In this document: positions 7,341 to 13,011 of the stretch, piece after piece
How positions within the stretch are numbered: position 1 is the first letter of the stretch
Layout: each line of letters begins with the position of its first letter
Source of the DNA: Cephalothrix simula
Taxonomy: Eukaryota > Nemertea > Palaeonemertea > Archinemertea > Cephalotrichidae
Length of the DNA: 13,011 bases
Assembly (NCBI GenBank): GCA_035591015.1
Contig: JAXIUW010162225.1
Location: 1 to 13,011, forward strand
Direction: 5' to 3'
Notes under the pieces: generated by a model
What the model was told of the DNA's origin: nothing
The model's database searches: none
Seen by the model: only the letters and a program-made list of their open reading frames with translations
Made by a program: the position numbers and the translations under genes

Positions 7341-8880
7341 TGAGTGCTTTGCGAACTGCCGCTTCAGAATTTCCAGAGGTGTAGGTTATTTAAAGTATAA
7401 AACAAAAAATTTGAAAGTTAGCAGATTACAACTTTTTTATCTTTTGATGATTCGGAGTCAACCATTGACGTTATGTTCAAGAGTTTTTTCTTTGTTTCCT
7501 TTCTGCGGTACAAACATCATGTATATTCAGAAAATATGATGTCAGTTAAAATCAATTCTTGTGACCTGAAAAACGTTAAAAATTTAGAGATTCACTTTTA
7601 ATATCATTACTTTCTTTTCATTTATAAGTGTAGATTCGACTTTTAATTATTTGATCAATCTTCGATAAAGATTTGCTGGTAATAATAGCTAAGATTTCAT
7701 CAAATCTAATACTTTTATAGGTGCGGTATTTCGTCTATTTTTAAAATATTTATTTATCTGTTACCTTTCATATTTTACCAGTTGTTTATCGGAGAAATAA
7801 TGTAAAGGCAATCAATTTTAAGATCATAACTCCGCAGGACGTGCGACATGCGGAAGCTGTTTTTCATCGCTCCGTAAGAAAAACAAATACCACGTGTTCG
7901 AAACACCTTTTGTTTTCTCAGCAGAACTTAAGTCGCAATTATTGATGTTTAATTTTCTGAAGTTATGAATTGTTCCACCATTTACGTCAGTGTTTTCTTA
8001 ATCTTTAAAGGATGTTTTCAACAATATTGACTTATTTCGAAGTTATAAATGAATGAAACAGGTTGATATTTGTAGATCGTCACCCACTCTGGAATGGATA
8101 CTTTTTATTTGAGTGCTCTTTAGACTAACTCAACGTGATATGTGCTTTTAGTGATTAAATTCCATAAGGAATATGATATCCAGTTGGTATGTCTATCTTT
8201 CAACTCTCATTTTGAGCACCGAATATAAGATTTTTGAATATTTTTATATTTTTTTATCTTAGTTTTTAGCATTATAATACTATTTAAGTAATAATGGCGA
8301 TTGCAGTACATTGTATCTCAAATTTCAGGTTAAAATGTAGCTACATCCAATTTCGATACCCTGGCAAAAGATGAAAAAATATAAATCAATTATCTTGTCC
8401 AAATCTATGCTTTGGCATCGAAATCGTTTAATTAGTCATTGAAATTTTAACTCAAGCAAAAAGGGTCTGAAAGGAGTCCAAGAGAGCTTTTAGGGAGCTT
8501 GGAGATTAGGGGAAAATTTAGAAGGAGCAGACAGCTGACAGGGAAAAGTTAAGGGAGATTTTTTCCTGAGAATACTGTTTTTCTCATTAGAAGAGCGAGC
8601 AGCCAGCGAGCACCCTCTTCCATTGGCAAAAATTGAAGGGAGCAGGGAGATGAGACCCCCTTTCATACCCTAAGCAAACCTTAATGGTGTGTATTTCGGC
8701 TATGGCCTAAAAATGTATTAACTAAGTCTTTTTCTGATAATATTTAATATATTTTTTTTTATAAAGCTGACTTATTTAGCTTATTTCATTGATATTTTAC
8801 TTTGACGAGGTCATTGAATTAAAAAACTACAGAACGCCTCAAAATGATATAATTCATATAATTTATTTTCAATTTTTTCA
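7341..8880. other. AT-rich upstream region or 5' intron of the THSD7-like gene
   Basis: No coding exon was recognised. The right end is a T-rich tract leading to the acceptor at 8880-8881, so at least the last part is likely intron. A purine-rich island at about 8455-8660 with repeated GGGAGC / AGGGAG words and GAGCGAGCAGCCAGCGAGCA stands out against the AT-rich background and may be a decayed repeat. No TATA box or other promoter element could be identified with confidence. Confidence 0.4.
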
Positions 8881-8881
8881 G
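8869..8881 (+). promoter_or_regulatory. Splice acceptor (cis or trans) before the THSD7-like exon
   Basis: TTTATTTTCAATTTTTTCAG ends at 8881. It is a textbook polypyrimidine tract and AG, 31 bases before the first long-frame ATG. It implies that a 5' untranslated exon lies upstream, or that the message receives a spliced leader if the host uses trans-splicing. Confidence 0.6.
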
Positions 8882-8886
8882 GAATC

Positions 8887-8916
8887 ATGATATTTGGGTG
8901 GTGCACTAAATTATGA
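8887..8916 (+). other. 9-codon upstream ORF overlapping the main start
   Basis: An ATG at 8887 opens a frame reading MIFGWCTKL and ends with TGA at 8914-8916. The last base of its final sense codon and the stop overlap the main ATG (8913-8915), giving an ATGA arrangement. The frame of the main ORF itself has a TAA at 8907-8909, so the protein cannot extend further upstream within this exon. If the exon starts at 8882 the upstream ATG is only 5 bases in, so it may be skipped unless a leader exon precedes it. Confidence 0.5.
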
Positions 8917-9437
8917 CCACATGGACCGCGTCAGAGGAGACATCAACAATGGGCGCGGATATTACTGATACATTCTACACTATGTTACTACTTCTGCCGT
9001 CTCTCCTGGTATTTGTTACTGCTGGTTCTTCTGGAGAATTTTATTGGCACAAATCGGACTGGACTGAATGCCGAATGTCACATAAACAGACATGTTGTAG
9101 TGACTGCACACGTTCGAGAAATGTCACTTGTGTGAGGCGTTATGATAAAATTCTTGTCCCAGAAAAATATTGCCGTGAACAAGCTAAGCCATTAGACACT
9201 GAAAAATGTTCCAAATGTCCACAGCATTGTGTACTAGCTGAATGGGGTAGCTGGTCACAATGCGACTGTGATTTGAAACAAAGCTATCGTACAAGAAAGA
9301 TCGTGATTCCACCAGGAAATGGAGGGAGAAAATGTAATACGACGATTGAGGTCCTAAGTTGTCAACCAGACGATACCTGCGAAAAAGCGGAAGAAAAATA
9401 TCGATGGAAGATAGGCCAATGGACAGCTTGTAAAGCG
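8913..9437 (+). CDS. THSD7-like thrombospondin type-1 repeat protein, N-terminal exon
   Basis: This encodes 175 residues before the donor. Residues 24-38 (MLLLLPSLLVFVTAG) form a signal peptide core, so the product is secreted or membrane-bound. Three ATGs are in frame: 8913, 8949 (A at -3 and G at +4, the best context) and 8982 (gives a standard-length signal peptide). TSP1 repeat 1 spans about 44-105, with WTEC and a CC..C cluster at 61-65. Repeat 2 spans about 106-156, with WGSWSQC (111-117, a W..W C-mannosylation motif) and PPGNGGRKC. Repeat 3 starts at WKIGQWTAC (165-173) and is cut by the exon end. N-glycosylation sequons are NVT at 70 and NTT at 142. Repeat 2 lacks the CSxTCG O-fucose site. 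The alternation of repeat types and the PP..GG motif match THSD7A/B-type extracellular proteins, known in vertebrates for roles in cell adhesion. Hemicentin-like or other TSP1 proteins remain possible. The intron is phase 0. Confidence 0.8.
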
Positions 9438-9502
9438 GTAAGAGTAATTTTGTTTCTTATTTGTTGTTTTATTTTAACTGCTATCTTATTTCTTTTTTCT
9501 AG
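9438..9502 (+). other. Candidate 65-nt intron
   Basis: The donor GTAAGAGT at 9438 is strong. A long pyrimidine-rich run ends in TTCTTTTTTCTAG, with the AG at 9501-9502, and TTTTAAC near 9472-9478 could serve as a branch site. The 65-nt length is short but used by several invertebrates. The alternative is that the donor splices to an exon beyond the window. Confidence 0.4.
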
Positions 9503-9565
9503 AGCTGTTTTATGCCTGCGTTTAAGCCAAATTTCACTGCGCTGCGCATCATTCACAAAAACTAG
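9503..9565 (+). CDS. Candidate short terminal exon
   Basis: If the 65-nt intron is real, phase 0 is kept and the frame continues for 20 codons (starting SCFMPAFKP) to TAG at 9563-9565. This would give a secreted protein of about 195 residues with only two and a fraction TSP1 repeats. The added residues do not look like the rest of a TSP1 repeat and no AATAAA follows closely, so this exon is doubtful. It could instead be a premature-stop isoform. Confidence 0.25.
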   Translation, partial: SCFMPAFKPNFTALRIIHKN

Positions 9566-9702
9566 GGACTTAAATAGCATTATAAAATTCATGGTGATAA
9601 TATTTGAGATAAAAAATTAGGCAATATATGTTGAAGCTACTAAGCATAATTATCGGTAATGAATATCCATGGGAAATATTTCCCAAGGCTGTGTCATATA
9701 TA

Positions 9703-10350
9703 TATACACAATTGGCTGGGCAAATTGTCGGATGAGCCAAAAAGGGCTTCCCCTAAGTCATCAATTTGTAACATTTACCCAAGGGCTTCCCCCTAAGTCA
9801 TCTATTTGTAACGTTTACCCAAGAAAACTATACATTTTTGGAAAGGTCTTGGAACGAACTTTGGTCTGTTTTGGTTTTAAATGAATTTTGACCGACTTTA
9901 GTGCCCCTAGCGTCAAAAATGTGAATTTCTACTTATGATGAATACAGCGAAACTAGCACGCACGCCATTCTTAGTTTATGTGGGCCATTTTGATTATCAA
10001 AATAATAACCTATGACGTCATTTTGATGAAGTCATCACAATGGCGTCTATGACATCATAGGGTGTTATTATGGTAATCAATCAAAATGGCTCACATAAAC
10101 TAAACTAAGAATAATGCGCTGATTTCATTTCGACCATCCCTTTTTACCTATCTACTCAGAAGTCAAAATTCACATTTGTGCCGCTAGGGGTGCCACAGAT
10201 GGTTGAAGTTAATTGAAAACCAAAACAGACCAAAGTTTGTTCCAAGACCTTTCCAAAAATGTATAGTTTTCCTAGGTTAATGTAACGAATAGATGACTTA
10301 GGGGGAAACCATTTTTGGTTGCTCACAATTTTTCCAGCCACTTTTGTATA
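9703..10350. mobile_element. Foldback (palindromic) element, ~648 bp
   Basis: The left arm 9703 to about 10030 and the right arm about 10034-10350 are inverted copies. Left end TATACACAATTGGCTGG pairs with right end CCAGCCACTTTTGTATA. Further in, AAAACTATACATTTTTGG (9814-9831) matches the complement of 10252-10269, the following GTCTTGGAACRAACTTTGG also matches, and CTTAGTTTATGTG matches near 9970 and 10095. The centre holds CCTATGACGTCATTTTG against ATGACATCATAGG. Only non-coding sequence separates the arms, so this is a MITE-like foldback. The ends abut TATA, compatible with a TA target duplication, but the site is itself a TA run and cannot be proved. Apparent open frames inside are mirror images of each other and not genes. 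Confidence 0.8.
9742..9820 (+). repeat. Tandem duplication of 39-40 bp in the left arm
   Basis: Copies at 9742-9780 and 9781-9820 share AAGGGCTTCCCC and CTAAGTCATC.ATTTGTAAC.TTTACCC, with one length difference and two substitutions. The right arm has only one equivalent (about 10275-10315), so the duplication happened in the left arm after the foldback formed. Confidence 0.85.
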
Positions 10351-10811
10351 CCACTATTTTATTTTACATTTTTTGTATATTTTTGCCTCGTAATATTTGA
10401 TGCTTTGCTTGCTTGGCCTGGTTGGTTTTATTGAACAAAAATACAATATTTTCGATCGTGAGAGCTACATGTATGTAGAGTTTTTTCTAATTTATTTCCA
10501 AAAGAACTATCTTGTTACAGTTGATAAGTGCTGGAGAATCACAATACGAAACTGAATCTACATGTAGTTAGGAAAAAATCATTTAGAAAATTTAAGTTGT
10601 TTCTGATGCCGGAGGCCGGGTTTATCGGGTTCGTTCCAATATGCCTTGATATTTGACATATATCAGTTATGGTAGAAAAATTGATAATAATTTGGCTATT
10701 CTATAGGAATTTGATTTTAGTGTAGAAAAATGAAAGAGCTTAATTTTTCAAGGCCAGATTGTACATTTCTAAAATGCATCTTTTTGATAAAACATGGATA
10801 GGTTTTCTTAT
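10351..10811. other. AT-rich stretch without recognisable features
   Basis: No coding exon or element was recognised. Short palindromic words such as CTACATGTAG occur near 10558 without clear structure around them. Confidence 0.5.
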
Positions 10812-11147
10812 TACCCCTCAGTGAAATTTTCGCCGAAGGGGTATTAGTATCGTCGTGTCTGTCTGTCTGTCTGTCTGTGTCTCCTCCGACACCACGAATG
10901 GCGATCGGGACCATGCATTGAAATGATGTACATAAAAAATGTAAGGCACCCACGGAGCCCGATTTTCCATTTTCAGGTCAAGGTCATGGTCACGTCACGT
11001 GACTTTGGAGTTAGTACATGGAAAAGTCAAAATGGTCGCAGAGAGTTGCGGTTTTCACCATTCGGTGGAGAATCAAAAATAAATATGAGGTTAAATGAGG
11101 AATTTTTTCTCTGACCAATATTTCGGCCGCTAGGGGTGCTTTTAATC
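10812..11147 (+). repeat. Dispersed repeat family, copy A (tandem with copy B)
   Basis: This copy aligns with 80-350 and with copy B, but its 3' part is lost and replaced by a TTTCTATTR microsatellite. It carries a 5' part not seen in copy 1: TACCCCT at 10812-10818 facing AGGGGTA at 10837-10843, a potential hairpin, followed by a GTCT run (10857-10878). AGGTCAAGGTCA lies at 10975-10986. The CACGTG core is preceded by a duplicated CACGT. Confidence 0.8.
10857..10878 (+). repeat. GTCT microsatellite
   Basis: Five and a half GTCT units. A shorter version (CCGTCTGTCTGTG) sits at the same place in copy 1 near 83-95, so it is a built-in part of the repeat family. Confidence 0.9.
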
Positions 11148-11148
11148 A

Positions 11149-11184
11149 TTTCTATTGTTTCTATTGTTTCTATTATTTCTATTA
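11149..11184 (+). repeat. TTTCTATTR microsatellite, four 9-bp units
   Basis: Units TTTCTATTG, TTTCTATTG, TTTCTATTA and TTTCTATTA run at 11149-11184 exactly where copy A is truncated relative to copies 1 and B. The seed was probably the CATTTCTGAAATTG stretch of the repeat. Confidence 0.9.
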
Positions 11185-11193
11185 TTTGAAAGG

Positions 11194-11573
11194 TTCTATC
11201 TCCTCCGACACCACGAACGGTATCGATCGGGGCTATGCATAAAAACGATGTACATAAAAAATGCAAGGGCCCCACGCAGCTATATTTTCCATTTTCAAGT
11301 CCAGTTCATGGTCACGTGACCTTTGAGTTAGTACATCGAAAAAAGTCATAATGGTCGTAGAAAATTGCGGTTTTCGCAATTCGGTGGAGAATCAAGAATA
11401 AATATGAGGTTAAATGAGGCATTTTTTCTTTGACAAATATTTCGGCCACTACGGGCGCTTTTCAGCATTTCTGAAATTGTAAACTGGCCCCCATTTCTCA
11501 CTGCATTTTCAGCCGATACCTCAGGCTGTGATGCGCGCGCCGAGGGGTTTTAAGGTCTCTGACCGTTATCTTT
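11194..11573 (+). repeat. Dispersed repeat family, copy B
   Basis: This is a near-complete copy beginning at the TCCTCCGACACC landmark and ending with CGCGCGCCGAGGGGTTTTAAGGTCTCTGACC, as copy 1 does. It lies directly after copy A in the same orientation, so the pair is a tandem dimer. The GGTCACGTGACC palindrome is at 11310-11321, while the AGGTCAAGGTCA of the other copies is altered here to AAGTCCAGTTCA. Confidence 0.85.
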
Positions 11574-11819
11574 CACCATGAAAAGGTGTACTCTCTGTAT
11601 CATATAAATACTGCTAAGGGGTGAGGAGAGGGCTTTTTTATGTTCGAGTGCCTCAATAGTAATTAGTTAGCATGATGCATGTACAGTGAAAAATTTTCGT
11701 GGATATACACTATCCGCGGATTCGCATTTTTTCATGTGTAATTTTTTTGTATCTATTTTTCGCGGATTCTAAATTTTTACCATCGAATGTTTTATCAAGC
11801 ATTTTACTCTCTGTTATGG

Positions 11820-12617
11820 CAGTGGTGGTACGCTAATTTGGAGGCCCTTACCAGTTTTGATGGGTGGAGGCCCTCGCTTGGCATTTTTTCTTGCCTAAGA
11901 GTTGCCTTATTATTTCAAGTTCTAATTTGCGTCTTGAAAAAACGTATAACACCTCCGGGCTTGAACTTGTCAATTATTTTCGGCCAATTTTATCGGGAAC
12001 AAAAATTGAATATTTAGAAAAGATCAGTGTAATAATAATATTATCAAAATTTATTTAATAATAAAATTTTTATACACAACGAATTACGAAGTAAACTATT
12101 GTCAAACTTAAAATAATTAAAATACAGCATTGTACTACTACTTGTACACACATTTTGCTTGAGTCCTACACAGACTCTAGTCCTACATAAGTTTTTACAC
12201 AACGATTCAAAGTAAACTATGTTAAACTTAAAATAATTAACAGTATTGTACATTTCGCTGCTTTATAATATTCTGACTTAAACTTGTACTGATAGGCAAC
12301 AAGGATTTTTTATCTTGCCTCAAGATGAAAATTACCTTCAAATAACATGTTACCGAAAATTAAGATAAAAGAAAAAGAGTCCTACCCACATTGAAATATA
12401 GGCTCTGGATAGCGAAGATTTAAGAATTAGATTTGCTCATCCTTCGAGCAATAGCTTCAGCAAAGGTATCTATAAAGAGCTTTTGCCTCATCCTTTTTTA
12501 TTTTAATGGCTCTCAAAAATACACTAAAAAGAATTTTTTTTAAATTTTTTTGGAGGCCCCCCAGGGCCTGAGGCCCTTACCACTGCGGTAACCCAGCGCC
12601 CTATCGTACCGCCACTG
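11820..12617. mobile_element. Non-autonomous hAT-type element with 8-bp TSD
   Basis: Terminal inverted repeats are CAGTGGTGGTACG at 11820-11832 and CGTACCGCCACTG at 12605-12617, 12 of 13 matching. They are flanked by an exact 8-bp direct duplication TGTTATGG at 11812-11819 and 12618-12625. CAGTGGCGGTACG-like ends with an 8-bp duplication are diagnostic of the hAT superfamily. The subterminal GC-rich parts (GGAGGCCCTTACC on the left, GAGGCCCTTACC on the right) are related words. The 798-bp body is AT-rich, and its short open frames show no hAT transposase or BED zinc finger, so the element would need a transposase from elsewhere. Confidence 0.92.
12067..12251 (+). repeat. Direct repeat inside the hAT element
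   Basis: The segment 12067-12135 recurs at 12192-12251, offset 123 bp. Shared words are TACACAACGA, AGTAAACTAT and AAACTTAAAATAATTAA. The 3' end of each reads CAGYATTGTAC or AGTATTGTAC. It is an internal duplication of the element, about 85% identical with small gaps. Confidence 0.8.
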
Positions 12618-12625
12618 TGTTATGG

Positions 12626-13011
12626 TCAAAACGGCTCAGTGATAAAGGCACTCAGATGCAAATCTGTTGTGTATTAAGGCAAATTCACCGTGAATCATAT
12701 GTTAGTGATTTTGATAGTAACAAAGTAAAATTAATTGAAGACGCTTTTGACAGATGACGTCTCATATTGTTTTCAATTACTAGTAATTTTTTGTGGTGTA
12801 AAGTCTGTGAAATAAGCCTAGAAATGCACCTTAAAAGTTGGAATAAGTATTAAAAATTTTCGTGGAGATTAATTTTCGGCATTCCACGAAAATAAGTACC
12901 AGCAAATAATTTATCGCTTTACGGTGATAATTATCCTTAAAGCTGCGTTGCGTGTATGTAAGGAAAGCACATCGGCCAATGGAAAAGCCCGAAGCCTTCG
13001 CCACTGATGAC
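12626..13011. other. Flank without genes; one perfect 11-bp hairpin
   Basis: ATTTTCGTGGA at 12856-12866 and TCCACGAAAAT at 12883-12893 form a perfect inverted repeat with a 16-nt loop. The 15-mer AAAAATTTTCGTGGA at 12852-12866 also occurs at 11689-11703, so this is probably a fragment of another dispersed repeat. No coding exon was recognised. Confidence 0.55.

Noticed and set aside
9669-10341. Two small proteins sharing KLYIFGKVLE and TLVCFGF
   Set aside because: They are on opposite strands and are the two arms of the foldback element read through, not paralogous genes.
11787-12058. Possible hAT transposase fragment
   Set aside because: The two plus-strand frames there show no transposase or zinc-finger motif and one starts outside the element.
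12636-12700. SINE head (GGCTCAGTGATAAAGGCACT)
   Set aside because: It has a faint A-box resemblance but does not fit TRGYNNARNNGG, and no B box follows at the right distance.
1-13011. CRISPR array or bacterial operon
   Set aside because: No short regularly spaced identical repeats with unique spacers are present, and splice signals with a TSP1 exon show an animal genome. The tandem array at 1511-2200 has no spacers.

Overview
The window looks like non-coding, repeat-rich DNA from an invertebrate animal genome. It is AT-rich overall and has spliceable signals, a thrombospondin type-1 exon, tRNA-derived repeats with Pol III boxes, a hAT-type DNA transposon remnant with an exact 8-bp target duplication, and a degraded virus-like element. 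There are no bacterial operons or Shine-Dalgarno-led genes. The phylum cannot be fixed from sequence alone. The virus-like fragments resemble, from memory, families common in cnidarian genomes, but that is weak evidence.

Layout. 80-463: copy 1 of a dispersed repeat. 1511-2200: three head-to-tail copies of a 221-230 bp unit, each with a tRNA-like head on the minus strand. 2466-2621: a degenerate ~16-bp minisatellite. 3348-3594: a small terminal-inverted-repeat element. 4688-4902: a diverged direct repeat at the left edge of a more GC-rich block. 5035-7340: fossil virus-like or large DNA-transposon-like sequence. Inside it are a plus-strand polymerase-like pseudogene (5035-6486), a minus-strand structural-protein-like pseudogene (6488-7015) fused to it tail to tail, and an unidentified plus-strand remnant (7019-7340). 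7341-8881: AT-rich leader or intron sequence.

The only convincing intact host coding sequence is 8913-9437. It encodes a signal peptide followed by thrombospondin type-1 repeats in a THSD7-like arrangement. A splice acceptor lies just upstream (AG at 8880-8881) and a strong donor follows at 9438. The start codon is preceded by a 9-codon upstream ORF whose stop overlaps the main ATG. A second acceptor at 9501-9502 could define a 65-nt intron. Otherwise the rest of the window is a long intron or 3' flank filled with repeats: a 648-bp foldback element (9703-10350), a tandem pair of the same repeat family seen at the left end (10812-11147 and 11194-11573), and a 798-bp non-autonomous hAT element (11820-12617).

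Nothing here forms an operon-like system. The most interesting material is the rearranged, decayed virus-like element, the tandem tRNA-derived array, the translation and splicing signals around the THSD7-like exon, and the repeat family carrying nuclear-receptor and E-box motifs. All family assignments are from reading and memory; no database search was possible.
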